The notes under the pieces were generated by a model. That model was not told the DNA's origin, did not search any database, and worked only from the letters and a program-made list of their open reading frames with translations. A stretch of 34,982 bases of DNA, taken from NCBI RefSeq assembly GCF_900129205.1, contig NZ_FQUK01000028.1, positions 1 to 34,982 on the forward strand. The letters run 5' to 3'. Shown piece by piece: positions 1 to 8,184 of the stretch. Each line of letters opens with the position of its first letter. The first letter of the stretch is position 1. Source of the DNA: Thermomonas hydrothermalis (GTDB lineage: Bacteria > Pseudomonadota > Gammaproteobacteria > Xanthomonadales > Xanthomonadaceae). The translations under genes and the position numbers were made by a program.

Positions 1-244
1 AGGCCACGCGCGGCACCCGGCAGTGGATGAAGGCCTTGAACTGGAAGAAGTGCAGATGCTGCCAGGTGCGCTCCACCCGGTCGTGCACCGGCTGGTCCGC
101 CGCCCCGCAGACCGGACAGGCCAGCCGGGCCGTATCGCACGACACCTCGAAGTGGATCGCCCCCTCATCCGGACGAAACGACACGCTGTCTACCGCCCAC
201 GGCGGCGTCAGCCCCAAAGCCTGGGTGAAGAGTTGTTCTTGCAT
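1..244 (-). CDS. ISL3-family transposase, N-terminal fragment
   Basis: The first 81 codons of an ISL3-family transposase, reading leftwards out of the window from an ATG at 244. The protein begins MQEQLFTQALGLTPPW and continues with a zinc-finger start, LACPVCGAADQPVHDR, followed by WQHLHFFQFKAFIHCRVPRV. This N-terminal CxxC module, followed by the 'H..F..F...CRVPRV' stretch, is typical of the family, in which it precedes a DDE catalytic domain. The catalytic domain is outside the window, so activity cannot be judged. It lies on the same strand as the endonuclease gene it interrupts, but in another frame. Confidence 0.85.
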   Translation of the reverse strand, partial: MQEQLFTQALGLTPPWAVDSVSFRPDEGAIHFEVSCDTARLACPVCGAADQPVHDRVERTWQHLHFFQFKAFIHCRVPRVA

Positions 245-298
245 CCGCCAAGGCTGACATCATCCGGCGGCCCGTTCCACACCAGACGCGATGGAGCC
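1..298 (-). mobile_element. ISL3-family insertion sequence, one end only
   Basis: One end of an insertion element whose transposase runs off the left edge of the window. Homology to the interrupted restriction endonuclease stops near 297-299, and the non-coding strip 245-298 should hold the terminal inverted repeat. Read on the minus strand, the tip is probably near GGGCTCCATCGCGTCTGG; that placement is inferred, because the partner repeat is outside the window. ISL3 elements usually make 8-bp target duplications, which cannot be checked here. Confidence 0.75.
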
Positions 299-623
299 CT
301 TCCGCCGCGCACTGCGAGACAAGATTGGTCGGGAAATACAGCCGGTATTCCCAGCGCATGACGCCGCGCTCTTCCCTTGCCTTCTGGCGGGCGTCATACC
401 ACGTCAGGAATCCGTCCTCGATGACCGGTTCATCGTCCTGGTCGGAGAGATAGAGAAACCTTGCTGCGAAGCGAACCTTCCCGGAAGGCTCACCAAGGAT
501 CGATCGAAGCGATTCCACGCCGTTGAACTCGTGCTGGTTCGACCGGATGACATCGGCCTCGACGGCGCTCAGGCGCTTGAGCGCGACCCCCTCGAAATAC
601 TGCGACAGATAACCCTGTTTCAT
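297..623 (-). pseudogene. EcoRII-type type II restriction endonuclease, truncated by IS
   Basis: The N-terminal ~109 residues of a restriction endonuclease that I place in the EcoRII group from family memory: MKQGYLSQYFEGVALKRLSA, then HEFNGVESLR, DGFLTWYDARQKAREE and WEYRLYFPTNLVSQCAAEG. Family members are about 400 residues, with a C-terminal nuclease domain. Here the frame leaves the family sequence after QCAAEG and runs into the ISL3 end, stopping at 165 as a chimeric 152-residue frame. The nuclease domain is therefore separated or lost, and the gene is almost certainly inactive. Its ATG overlaps the vsr stop codon (ATGA at 620-623), so it was the third gene of a methylase-vsr-nuclease operon. 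The expected recognition site is CCWGG, inferred from the partner genes. The remaining 3' half may lie beyond the IS. Confidence 0.8.
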
Positions 624-1066
624 TTCCTGATCTCTGTTTCCGGTTCATTGCCATGCAGCCACACGGCGAGGCGCTGCCCGACCTTGCCGGGATCAGTTCC
701 TGCCCCCCGAAGGGCACATTCCCAGACCACGGCAACACGCCAGCCGGCCGCAAGGAGCGCGTCCCGTGCCCTGCGGTCGCTGGCCCGGTTGCGGTCGATC
801 TTGTTCCGCCAGAAATCAGGCCGGGTGCCTGGAAGCCGGTAGAGCGGGCAGTCGTGACCGTGCCAGAAACAGCCATGCACGAAGATGGCGGCGCGGTATT
901 TTGGCAGCACGATATCAGGCTTTCCTGGCAGTTCCCGGACGTGAAGGCGGAAACGGAAGCCTTCGCGGTGTAGCAGGCTCCGCACGAGGATTTCCGGCTT
1001 CGTGTTCTGCCCCCGGATGCCAGACATCATCCGGCTTCGGGTTGCAGCATCCACCACGTCCGCCAC
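620..1066 (-). CDS. vsr: Very short patch repair endonuclease Vsr
   Basis: A 148-residue Vsr endonuclease. It nicks next to the T of T:G mismatches produced by deamination of 5-methylcytosine in Dcm sites, which starts short-patch repair. Family hallmarks are visible: RSRMMSGIRGQNTKPEI near the start, then GKPDIVLPKYRAAIFVHGCFWHGHDC. Asp51, His64 and His69 fall at the same residue numbers as the catalytic and metal-binding residues of the E. coli enzyme. The length is normal. It lies 5 bases after the methyltransferase and overlaps the broken endonuclease by 4 bases. Its pairing with a Dcm-type methylase supports methylation of the inner C of CCWGG. Confidence 0.96.
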   Translation of the reverse strand: MADVVDAATRSRMMSGIRGQNTKPEILVRSLLHREGFRFRLHVRELPGKPDIVLPKYRAAIFVHGCFWHGHDCPLYRLPGTRPDFWRNKIDRNRASDRRARDALLAAGWRVAVVWECALRGAGTDPGKVGQRLAVWLHGNEPETEIRK

Positions 1067-1071
1067 GGGGT

Positions 1072-2334
1072 TCAGGCAAACGCCAGTGGCGGCTGGACGA
1101 TGCCGGCCCGCTCCTGCTCGATCATGGTTTCGACGTGCGGAACCATGATGCGGGCCACCTCACGCATAACCGGCATCACCACACTGTTTCCGAACTGGCG
1201 GTAGGCCTGCGTGTCGCTGACGGGAATACGGAACGTGTCAGGGAATCCCATGAGACGTGCGCATTCGCGCGGCGTCAGACGGCGCGGTCGCTTGCGGTCG
1301 CCCTGCGAGACAAGGATTTCCGATCCATCCTTGTAATACCGGGCTGAAAGCGTGCGGGCCACGCTGTCCGGTGTGACCAGCCCGAACCCGAAGCCGTTGC
1401 CGGCGGCACGGTGCTTTTCCGCATAGGCCTGGAGATAGGCCCACAGCTTGGGCGTGAGGGTGTATTTGGGCTGGACGGTCTGCCGGTCGTGATCAAAATA
1501 CCGGTCACCATCCCACGGAAGCACGGGTTCGGTGCCGTCCGTCCGGTGCAGGATCGAGGAAAGAAGCGGCCCCTTGGGCGGCAGTTGCAGATCATCCCAT
1601 GCAAAGGCGGTTTTCTCGCGAAAGCCAACGATGATGATCCGTTCGCGGTGCTGCGGGGTGAAGTGCCGGCCGTCGATGATCCGGTGGTGTACTTCATAGC
1701 CAAGCTCGTCGCTCAGGGTTTGCAGGATGACGCGGAACGTGTTGCCCCGGTCGTGCGAGAGCAGGTTCTTGACGTTCTCCAGCAGGAATGCCTTGGGCCG
1801 CTTGGTGGCGATGATCCGCGCCACGTCAAAGAACAGTGTTCCCTGTGTCGTGCATTCAAAGCCGTGGGGTCGGCCAAGAGAGTTTTTCTTGGAGACGCCG
1901 GCGATGGAGAACGGCTGACAGGGGAAGCCGGCTAGCAGCACGTCGTGATCGGGAACCGCCTCGGCCGGAAAGGGAACGATGTCGCCAACAAAGGTGTGCC
2001 GGTCGCCGAAGTTCTCGATATAGGTTTTTTTCGAGAACTCGTTCCATTCGCTGGTAAAGACGCATTCGCCGCCATGGGCCTCAAAGCCCATACGGATGCC
2101 GCCAATCCCTGCGAACAGGTCAATGAATCTGAACCGGCCGCCACCTGCCGGAGTGTGGGCGGCTTTTTGCAGCAGATCGCGCAATGCCGGTTCCAGCATG
2201 GCCGGACATGGGACTTCGCCCTTTTCCCAGCGCCTTACGGTCTTGGGTGTTTTGCCGATGTGTTCGGCTATTTCGCGTTGCGTGAACCTGTCTCGGGCCT
2301 GCCGAAGCAGTTCCAGCGGTTGTGCATGGGCCAT
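1072..2334 (-). CDS. dcm: Dcm/M.EcoRII-type DNA cytosine-5 methyltransferase with N-terminal HTH
   Basis: A 420-residue C5-cytosine methyltransferase. Motif I is [14 protein letters not shown] (from residue 70), the catalytic Cys139 is in GFPCQPFS, motif VI is ENVKN (from 186), motif VIII is QHRERI, and motif X is FGNSVVMPV. Residues 17-42 ([20 protein letters not shown]) form a helix-turn-helix, as in M.EcoRII relatives whose N-terminus represses their own promoter. I chose the ATG at 2334 because AAAAGGA lies a few bases upstream; the frame is open to 2367 but has no comparable ribosome site there. CCWGG specificity is inferred from the Vsr and EcoRII-like partners. Codon use looks less GC-rich than in the flanking housekeeping genes, which suggests an acquired module inserted just past the hemF stop. 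Confidence 0.95.
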   Translation of the reverse strand: MAHAQPLELLRQARDRFTQREIAEHIGKTPKTVRRWEKGEVPCPAMLEPALRDLLQKAAHTPAGGGRFRFIDLFAGIGGIRMGFEAHGGECVFTSEWNEFSKKTYIENFGDRHTFVGDIVPFPAEAVPDHDVLLAGFPCQPFSIAGVSKKNSLGRPHGFECTTQGTLFFDVARIIATKRPKAFLLENVKNLLSHDRGNTFRVILQTLSDELGYEVHHRIIDGRHFTPQHRERIIIVGFREKTAFAWDDLQLPPKGPLLSSILHRTDGTEPVLPWDGDRYFDHDRQTVQPKYTLTPKLWAYLQAYAEKHRAAGNGFGFGLVTPDSVARTLSARYYKDGSEILVSQGDRKRPRRLTPRECARLMGFPDTFRIPVSDTQAYRQFGNSVVMPVMREVARIMVPHVETMIEQERAGIVQPPLAFA

Positions 2335-2391
2335 GTTCTGTCCTTTTCTGGGAATCTTAGGGGACATTATGGCCTATTTTTAACCCTTGAG

Positions 2392-3327
2392 CTAAAGCTC
2401 GGCCAGCCAGTCGCGCGGGCGCAGGTAGTCGGCCAGCCGCGCCTCGGGGCTGCCGGACTCGGGCTGGTAGCCGTATTCCCAACGCACCAGCGGCGGCAGG
2501 CTCATCAGGATCGACTCGGTGCGGCCGCCGCTTTGCAGCCCGAACAGGGTGCCGCGATCGTAGACCAGGTTGAACTCGACGTAGCGGCCGCGCCGGTACA
2601 GCTGGAACTGGCGTTCGCGCTCGCCGTAGGGGGTGTCCTTCCGGCGGGCGACGATCGGCAGGTAGGCGTCGAGGAACCCATCGCCGACCGCGCGCAGATA
2701 GGCAAAATCGCGCGTGAAGTCGTCGCCTAAGTCGTCGAAGAACAGGCCGCCGACGCCGCGCGTCTCGCCACGGTGCTTGAGGAAGAAATACTCGTCGCAC
2801 CAGCGCTTGTGGGCCTCGTAGCGGCTCTGGCCGCCGAATGGTTCGCACAGTGCGCGGGCAGTGCGGTGCCAGTGCAGCACGTCCGCGTCGAAGGGATAGA
2901 ACGGCGTCAGGTCGAAGCCGCCGCCGAACCACCACGCCACCGTTTCGCCGTCGCGCTCGGCGCGGAAGTGGCGCACGTTGGCATGGGTGGTCGGTACGAA
3001 CGGATTGCGCGGATGGAACACCAGCGACACGCCGACCGCGCGCCAGGAGGCGCCCGCCAGTTCCGGCCGGTGCGCCGTGGCCGATGGCGGCAGGCGGTCG
3101 CCCGCCACGTCGGAAAAGCCAATTCCGGCCTGCTCGAACACCGCGCCATCGCGCAGCACGCGGGTGCGCCCGCCGCCACGGATCGGGCTGCTGGCGGGGT
3201 CTTTGGTCCACTCGTCGCAGCCAAAGCGAGCCGCTCCGTCACAGGCTTCGATCGCGGCGCAGATGCGCGCCTGCAAATCGATCAGGTAGGCACGCACGCG
3301 GTCGAAATCAGTCTGGGCGCAGGTCAT
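2392..3327 (-). CDS. hemF: Oxygen-dependent coproporphyrinogen-III oxidase HemF
   Basis: A 311-residue cytosolic oxidase that converts coproporphyrinogen III to protoporphyrinogen IX using O2, two steps before haem. Family blocks are clear: [73 protein letters not shown] and the C-terminal [17 protein letters not shown]. The length is typical. A TTG-initiated frame begins at 3336, but the ATG at 3327 is preferred: a TACACT hexamer lies 8 bases upstream, leaving essentially no leader. The gene is divergent from the PHP-domain gene, and its 3' end abuts the restriction-modification island without damage to the coding sequence. Confidence 0.97.
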   Translation of the reverse strand: MTCAQTDFDRVRAYLIDLQARICAAIEACDGAARFGCDEWTKDPASSPIRGGGRTRVLRDGAVFEQAGIGFSDVAGDRLPPSATAHRPELAGASWRAVGVSLVFHPRNPFVPTTHANVRHFRAERDGETVAWWFGGGFDLTPFYPFDADVLHWHRTARALCEPFGGQSRYEAHKRWCDEYFFLKHRGETRGVGGLFFDDLGDDFTRDFAYLRAVGDGFLDAYLPIVARRKDTPYGERERQFQLYRRGRYVEFNLVYDRGTLFGLQSGGRTESILMSLPPLVRWEYGYQPESGSPEARLADYLRPRDWLAEL

Positions 3328-3335
3328 AGGGCGCA

Positions 3336-3341
3336 AGTGTA
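3336..3341 (-). promoter_or_regulatory. Putative -10 element of hemF
   Basis: TACACT on the minus strand, 8 bases before the chosen ATG of hemF. A start site at the usual distance would leave a leader of 0-2 bases. No good -35 hexamer is visible. Confidence 0.4.
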
Positions 3342-3395
3342 GGCCAGCCGGCGCTGCTGGCGGTCAATCGGCTGTCACAACGCGGTCGTATTCAT

Positions 3396-3404
3396 TGCGA
3401 TAAT
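3396..3404 (+). promoter_or_regulatory. Extended -10 upstream of the PHP-domain gene
   Basis: TGCGATAAT, an extended -10 motif identical to the one before secB (8659-8667). It predicts a leader of about 45-50 bases before the ATG at 3458. No strong -35 box is visible. Confidence 0.4.
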
Positions 3405-3457
3405 AGGCGGCGGACGGTTCTCCGCAGGGATGCGGATCATCTCTCGGGGAAATCGCA

Positions 3458-6214
3458 ATGCACCTCTCTCACTGGCGCCGGCTGGGGCTTGTCGGCGCAT
3501 TGGCCCTGCTGTGTTCGGTCGTGGCGGCCACCGACATCCGGCTGCCCGACCATTACGAGTTCGATGCCACCCTGGCGGTGCCCTTCCAGGCCCGCGCAGG
3601 TCAATTCCCGATTCGTATCGACTTCGACTATCCGGGCGCCGGTGCCCACACCCAGGCCGGCTGGAAGGTCGAGGTGCTCTCGCCTGCGGGGGGCGTAGTG
3701 TTTGAGGACGTCGGGATCGCCACCCTGCAGCAGGGCCGTGGTTCGGCCGTCGGGCGCTGGAACGGGCTGGGCACGGGCGGACGCCGCTTGCCGGCGGGGT
3801 ATTACACGGTGCGCCTGCGGGCGGTGCCGATGGTGGCACTGGCCGGCGATGCGGCCTTGACCGTCCGTCAGCGCGTCGACAAGGCGCTGGCGCTGTTTGC
3901 CGATGAAGTGGTGGAGCAGCGCCTGGACGTGATGCTGGGCCAGGTGCCGCGCGCACGTCTGACGCCGATGCGGCCGTTGCCCACGGGGGCGGTCAGCGCC
4001 GCCGCCATCGGTGCTGCGCCGGCGCGGCAGACGCTGGTGGCGGCAACCGGCGGCCTGCCCTACACGATTTACTACGGCAACCTGCACAGCCAGACCAACC
4101 ACAGCGACGGTGGTACGCCGGTCGCCAGTTGCGGTGGCGCCGAAGTACCGCAGGCCGGCACCTACGGCCCGGCCGATGCCTACGCGATGATGCAGACCCA
4201 GGCCGGCGGCGATTTCCTGCTGACGTCCGAACACAACCACATGTACGACGGCTCCACTGGCACCAATACCTCGGCCAGTCCGAGCACCGCCAATGCGCTG
4301 TTCAGCAGCGGTCTGACCGCGGCGGCCAGTTACCGCAGCGCGCATCCGCAGTTTCTGGCGCTGTATGGCACCGAGTGGGGCGTGATCAGCAATGGCGGCC
4401 ATCTCAACATCCTCAATCCGGACGGCCTGGCCAACTGGGGATACAACAGCAGCAACCAGCTGATCGGAACGGTGGCCACGGTCAAGTCCGACTATGCCGG
4501 TCTGTATGCCGTGATGAAGGCGCGCGGCTGGCTGGGTCAGTTCAATCATCCGGCCAGCAGCGGGCAGTTCCAGATCAACGGTGTCGCGCTGGCGTATGAC
4601 GCCAATGGTGCGGATGTGATGGTGCTGGCCGAGGTGCTCAACAGCTCGGCGTTCTCCACCAACACCAGCATGACCGAGAGTGGCCGCAGCAGCTATGAGG
4701 CGGCGTGGAACACGCTGCTGGAAGCCGGCTACCGGCTGGCACCGGCAAGCAACCAGGGCAACCATTGCGCCAACTGGGGCTTGAGCTTCACCAATCGCAC
4801 CGGTGTCCTGTTGCCCAGCGGGACGGCGCTGACCCCGGCGGCATTCTTCGATGCCCTGCGCGCCCGTCGGGCGTTTGCCACCGAAGACCGCACGGCGCAG
4901 CTGGTGCTGACCGCCAACGGTCATGTCATGGGCGAGGTGTTTTCCAACACCGGCCCGCTCACCCTGCAGGCCCTGTATGCCAGCACCAGCGGGCAGAGCG
5001 TGCAGCGGGTGCAGTTCTTCGAGGGCGTTCCGGGTCGTAATGGCACCGTCACCCAGCTGGCGGAAGGCAGCGCCAGCTATACGTTCACGCCCACGCCCGG
5101 CAAGCATTTCTACTACGTGAAGGTGACCCAGGCCGATGGCCTGCGGCTGTGGTCGGCCCCGGTCTGGGTGGACCAGAGTGGCAGCCCGCCCGCGGACACC
5201 GTGCCGCCAAGCGTCACTGCCAGCGAAACCGGCAGCAGCGGCACCATCACCTTGAGTGCCACCGCCAGCGACAACGTCGGCGTGAGCAAGGTGGAGTTCC
5301 TGATCGATGGCGTGCTGGTCGGCACCGACACCACGGCACCCTATGCGCTCACCTACGACTCCACCGCGCTGTCGAACGGCAGCCATACCCTGGTGGCCCG
5401 GGCCTATGACGCCGCCGGTAATGTCGGCACCTCGGCCGCAGTGACGTTCAGCGTCAGCAATACCGCCGCTGACACGACACCGCCCACCGTCAACGCCAGC
5501 GAAACCGGCAGCAGCGGCACCATCACCTTGAGCGCCACCGCCAGCGACAACGTCGGCGTGAGCAAGGTGGAGTTTCTGGTGGACGGCGTGCTCAAAGGCA
5601 CCGTGTTCACCCCGCCGTATACGCTGGCGTTGAACTCGACGACCTTGAGCGACGGCAGCCACACCCTGGTCGCCCGTGCCTATGACGCAGCTGGCAATGT
5701 CGGCACGTCTTCGGCGGTGGCCTTTACGATCAGCAACGCGTCGGCAGCGGTGGAGCGGATCGTCAACGGCGGCTTCGAGGCTGGCAGCAGCAGTTGGACG
5801 GCCAGCACCGGCGTGATTACCAGCGACAGCACCTATCCGGCCAAGGCCGGCAGTTGGAAGGCCTGGCTCGACGGCTATGGCAGCAGTCATACCGATAGCC
5901 TGTATCAGACGCTATCGATTCCAAGCGGCATCACCCGCGCCACCTTGAGCTTCTGGCTGCGGGTGGACAGCAGCGAGACCACCACGACCACTGCCTACGA
6001 CACCCTCAAGGTGCAGTTGCGCGATAGCGCCGGCAACGTGCTGACGACCCTGGCCACCTACTCCAACCTCAACAAGGGCAGCAGCTACGTGCAGCGCAGT
6101 TTCGATGTGACTGCCTGGAAGGGCAGAACCGTGCGGGTCTACTTCCTCGGGGTGGAAGATGCCAGCAACGCCACCTCGTTCCTGATCGACGAGGTCTCGC
6201 TGAAGACCCAGTGA
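3458..6214 (+). CDS. Exported PHP-domain phosphoesterase-like protein with two Ig-like repeats and a C-terminal jelly-roll-like domain
   Basis: A 918-residue protein with a signal peptide (residues 1-24, cleavage near VVAA-TD). A beta-rich N-terminal region is followed by a PHP-type metal-binding fold at about 200-500. Candidate ligands are YYGNLHSQTNHSDGG (His210, His215, Asp217), LLTSEHNHMYD (Glu258, His259, His261), TEWGVISNGGHLNI (Glu306, His315) and QFNHP (His364). Two Ig-like repeats of about 90 residues follow (584-668 and 676-760), then a C-terminal domain (about 765-918) resembling the sugar-binding jelly-roll modules of secreted enzymes (IVNGGFEAGSSSW... FLIDEVSL). PHP enzymes hydrolyse phosphoesters, and secreted CehA-type members act on esters or phosphonates; the substrate here is unknown. 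It stands alone between hemF and hemD. Confidence 0.8.
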   Translation: MHLSHWRRLGLVGALALLCSVVAATDIRLPDHYEFDATLAVPFQARAGQFPIRIDFDYPGAGAHTQAGWKVEVLSPAGGVVFEDVGIATLQQGRGSAVGRWNGLGTGGRRLPAGYYTVRLRAVPMVALAGDAALTVRQRVDKALALFADEVVEQRLDVMLGQVPRARLTPMRPLPTGAVSAAAIGAAPARQTLVAATGGLPYTIYYGNLHSQTNHSDGGTPVASCGGAEVPQAGTYGPADAYAMMQTQAGGDFLLTSEHNHMYDGSTGTNTSASPSTANALFSSGLTAAASYRSAHPQFLALYGTEWGVISNGGHLNILNPDGLANWGYNSSNQLIGTVATVKSDYAGLYAVMKARGWLGQFNHPASSGQFQINGVALAYDANGADVMVLAEVLNSSAFSTNTSMTESGRSSYEAAWNTLLEAGYRLAPASNQGNHCANWGLSFTNRTGVLLPSGTALTPAAFFDALRARRAFATEDRTAQLVLTANGHVMGEVFSNTGPLTLQALYASTSGQSVQRVQFFEGVPGRNGTVTQLAEGSASYTFTPTPGKHFYYVKVTQADGLRLWSAPVWVDQSGSPPADTVPPSVTASETGSSGTITLSATASDNVGVSKVEFLIDGVLVGTDTTAPYALTYDSTALSNGSHTLVARAYDAAGNVGTSAAVTFSVSNTAADTTPPTVNASETGSSGTITLSATASDNVGVSKVEFLVDGVLKGTVFTPPYTLALNSTTLSDGSHTLVARAYDAAGNVGTSSAVAFTISNASAAVERIVNGGFEAGSSSWTASTGVITSDSTYPAKAGSWKAWLDGYGSSHTDSLYQTLSIPSGITRATLSFWLRVDSSETTTTTAYDTLKVQLRDSAGNVLTTLATYSNLNKGSSYVQRSFDVTAWKGRTVRVYFLGVEDASNATSFLIDEVSLKTQ
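5219..5740 (+). repeat. Tandem Ig-like domain repeat, 276-bp period
   Basis: Two copies of an Ig-like module begin at 5219 and 5495, offset by 276 bases (92 codons). Over the first ~95 bases the copies differ at only a few positions. They share SGTITLSATASDNVGVSKVE and GSHTLVARAYDAAGNVGTS but diverge in the middle. This looks like a recent internal duplication or gene conversion within one gene. Confidence 0.9.
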
Positions 6215-6223
6215 TGGCGGCAC

Positions 6224-6257
6224 CCTGCCCCGGCGCCATTGATCGCGTCGGGGCAGG
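6224..6257. terminator. Hairpin between convergent PHP-domain and hemD genes
   Basis: The left arm CCTGCCCCGGCGC pairs with GCGTCGGGGCAGG, giving a 13-bp stem with one G-T pair and an 8-base loop. It lies between two convergent genes, which suits a bidirectional terminator, but there is no clear T-run. Confidence 0.4.
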
Positions 6258-6320
6258 CCTGAACAACGCCATCCTGACGATGGCCGTCCACACCGAGCCC
6301 GGCACCTGTCCAGGCTACGG

Positions 6321-7094
6321 TCATCGATCAGCCAGCTGGGTGGCGGCCGCCAGCAGCTGCGCCGGCCGCGGCCCGGCGGCGGTCACGATGCGAGTGAATC
6401 CGGCAGCGCGAGCCTGCGCCTCAAGCCGCGGGCTGGAAGCCACCACGCCGACGGCGTACAGGGTTGGGTCGGCCAGCTGCGTCTGCAGGGCCGCCAGCGC
6501 CTCGCCGCTGGTCAGTGCCAGCAGCACCTGCTGCGGTGTCTGCAGTGCGACCGCCAGTGCCTGACGCTGGCGCGTCGGGATGGGGACTTCGACCCGCGCA
6601 TACACCTCTGCGCGCAGCACCTGCGCGCCGCGTGCGGTCAGTGTCGGTGCCAGCAGGTCGCGGCCGCCGGGTGCGGTGATCAGGCCGATGCGCTGGCCGG
6701 CCACCGCGGCCAGCGCGGGGAGGGCAAGCAGACCCTCGCTGTCCATGCGGGTGGGCGCGCTGGCGGCGATGCCATGCCGTTGCAGGGCCCGCCGGGTGCT
6801 GCTGCCGACCGCCAGCCAGGGCTGTCCTGGGCGGGCTGCAAGCGGGTGTAGCCGGGCGGCCGCGCGCACCGCATTGGGGCTGGTGGCGATGACGATGTCA
6901 GCCTGCAGCGCGGCGGTCAGGGCGGCACGGGTGGCGGCATCGTCGGGCAGCACCAGGGCGACCGGCGAAACCGCCAGCACCCGTGCGCCCAGCCGGGCCG
7001 CCGCCCGGCGCAGGGCCGCGTGCTGCCCGCGCGGGCGCAGCGAGAGCACGGTCCAGCCGTGCAGCGGCAAGAGGGAAGCGCGCGAGACTGACAT
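6321..7094 (-). CDS. hemD: Uroporphyrinogen-III synthase HemD
   Basis: A 257-residue protein recognised as uroporphyrinogen-III synthase, which cyclises hydroxymethylbilane with inversion of ring D. The family is poorly conserved, so the call rests on its two-domain layout and typical short blocks: VLSLRPRGQH at the start, DIVIATSPNAVRAA, WLAVGSSTRRAL, LITAPGGRDLL, RAEVYARVEVP, LLALTSGEALAAL and GVVASSPRLEAQARAAGF. The ATG at 7094 begins MSVSRASLLPLHGW. It is convergent with the PHP-domain gene and divergent from the thioesterase gene 45 bases away. It is not clustered with hemC or hemX, but hemF lies about 3 kb away. Confidence 0.88.
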   Translation of the reverse strand: MSVSRASLLPLHGWTVLSLRPRGQHAALRRAAARLGARVLAVSPVALVLPDDAATRAALTAALQADIVIATSPNAVRAAARLHPLAARPGQPWLAVGSSTRRALQRHGIAASAPTRMDSEGLLALPALAAVAGQRIGLITAPGGRDLLAPTLTARGAQVLRAEVYARVEVPIPTRQRQALAVALQTPQQVLLALTSGEALAALQTQLADPTLYAVGVVASSPRLEAQARAAGFTRIVTAAGPRPAQLLAAATQLADR

Positions 7095-7139
7095 GCCCGA
7101 AGCTTGGCACAGCCATGCCGCTTGCGGCAGGCTTGGCGC

Positions 7140-7610
7140 ATGCAGACATCGACCGATGCCGCCGCGCTGGCGGCCCTGATCCGCCATCTTGAGGCCATGC
7201 CGCCAGTGGCTGCCCTGCAACCCCGCCTGCTCGACTGGCAACCCGGGCGTTTGCGCTTGGGTGCGCCCCTGCAGGCCAACATCAATGACAAAGGCTGCGC
7301 GTTTGGCGGCAGCCTGACCTCGCTGATGACCCTGGCCGGCTGGGGGTTGGTCACCCTGACCCTGGAACGTGCCGGCCTGCATGCCGACGTATTCGTGGCC
7401 GACAGCCAGGTGCGTTATCTCCGGCCGGTCTTCGAAGATCTGGACGCACAGGCGCAGTTCGAGGATCCGGCGCTTGCCGACACCCTGCTGCACGGGCTGC
7501 GCACACAGGGGCGCGGCCAGGCCATGGTGCAGGCGCAGGTACGGCTGGCCGATGGCCGCAGCGCCGCCACGTTCAGTGGGCGTTACGTGGCCATCGCCAG
7601 GACGGATTGA
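7140..7610 (+). CDS. YiiD C-terminal-type thioesterase-fold protein
   Basis: A 156-residue hot-dog-fold protein of the type found as the C-terminal half of E. coli YiiD, annotated as putative thioesterase. Visible features are the N-terminal helix IRHLEAMPPVAALQPRLLDW, the segment LQANINDKGCAFGGSLTSLM that forms the hot-dog helix, and the strands ADVFVADSQVRYLRPV and AATFSGRYVAIA. These proteins are thought to act on an acyl-CoA or acyl-ACP ester, but the substrate is unknown. The ATG at 7140 was chosen because the region upstream of it belongs to the divergent hemD start. It is monocistronic, with a hairpin 38 bases downstream. Confidence 0.78.
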   Translation: MQTSTDAAALAALIRHLEAMPPVAALQPRLLDWQPGRLRLGAPLQANINDKGCAFGGSLTSLMTLAGWGLVTLTLERAGLHADVFVADSQVRYLRPVFEDLDAQAQFEDPALADTLLHGLRTQGRGQAMVQAQVRLADGRSAATFSGRYVAIARTD

Positions 7611-7647
7611 GCCAAACCCGGACAGGTGCTGGGTGCGGCATGGGCGG

Positions 7648-7668
7648 ACAACGCCAGGCGGGCGTTGT
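7648..7668 (+). terminator. Hairpin after thioesterase gene
   Basis: ACAACGCC and GGCGTTGT form a perfect 8-bp stem with a 5-base loop, 38 bases past the thioesterase stop. The following bases are only weakly T-rich, so terminator function is tentative. Confidence 0.35.
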
Positions 7669-7712
7669 TCAGACCTTGGGTAGGATGATGCTCGCGCCAG
7701 AGGGAGACCGTC

Positions 7713-8135
7713 ATGCCAAACCGTTACCGCGCCCTGCTGATGCTGTGGCTGGCCCTGCTGAGCCTGCCGCTGCTGGCGGCAAGCAGCCGCCGTGATGCGC
7801 TCGACCAGGCCCAGTACGCGTGGTCGGCGGCAATCCGCTGGGGGGATTTCGAGGGGGCCTGGGGGTTGGTGGATCCCGATGTGCGTGCCGCCCATCCGCT
7901 CACCGACATCGATTTCTCGCGCTATCGGCAGGTGCAGGTGGCCAGCTACCGCGACCTGGGCAGCAGCGTCGTGGGTGGCAGTCAGATCGCACGCGACATC
8001 GAGATCACCGTGGTCAACCGCCACACCCAGCAGGTGCGCACGGTGCGTTTCCAGGAGCGCTGGCGCTATGACCCGGCCCGCAAAACCTGGTGGCAGACCA
8101 CCGGCTTGCCCGATCTCTGGCAAGACGCGGATTGA
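7713..8135 (+). CDS. Small exported protein of unknown function
   Basis: A 140-residue protein with a clear signal peptide (LMLWLALLSLPLLAASS, cleavage near residue 23). The mature part is a compact alpha/beta sequence with aromatic landmarks: YAWSAAIRWGDFEGAWGLVDP, DIDFSRYRQVQVASY, ERWRYDPARKTWWQTTGLPD. The N-terminal helix plus a curved strand set recalls the NTF2-like fold of small periplasmic proteins, but this is only an impression. A good ribosome site (AGGGAGA) precedes the ATG. It lies just upstream of yibN, and no function can be assigned. Confidence 0.75.
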   Translation: MPNRYRALLMLWLALLSLPLLAASSRRDALDQAQYAWSAAIRWGDFEGAWGLVDPDVRAAHPLTDIDFSRYRQVQVASYRDLGSSVVGGSQIARDIEITVVNRHTQQVRTVRFQERWRYDPARKTWWQTTGLPDLWQDAD

Positions 8136-8150
8136 TCCGCTGCGCGCCGC

Positions 8151-8156
8151 TACAAT
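8151..8156 (+). promoter_or_regulatory. Putative -10 element upstream of yibN
   Basis: TACAAT ending 28 bases before the GTG of the rhodanese gene, predicting a leader of about 20 bases. It is the same hexamer found at several other gene starts in this window. Confidence 0.45.
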
Positions 8157-8184
8157 GGGCGCCCCATTCTGACCGATCACTGCC

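Noticed and set aside
3437-5890. Very long open frame on the minus strand opposite the PHP-domain gene
   Set aside because: It reads as low-complexity Gly/Ala/Arg/His-rich sequence without domains and mirrors the strong codon bias of the real gene.
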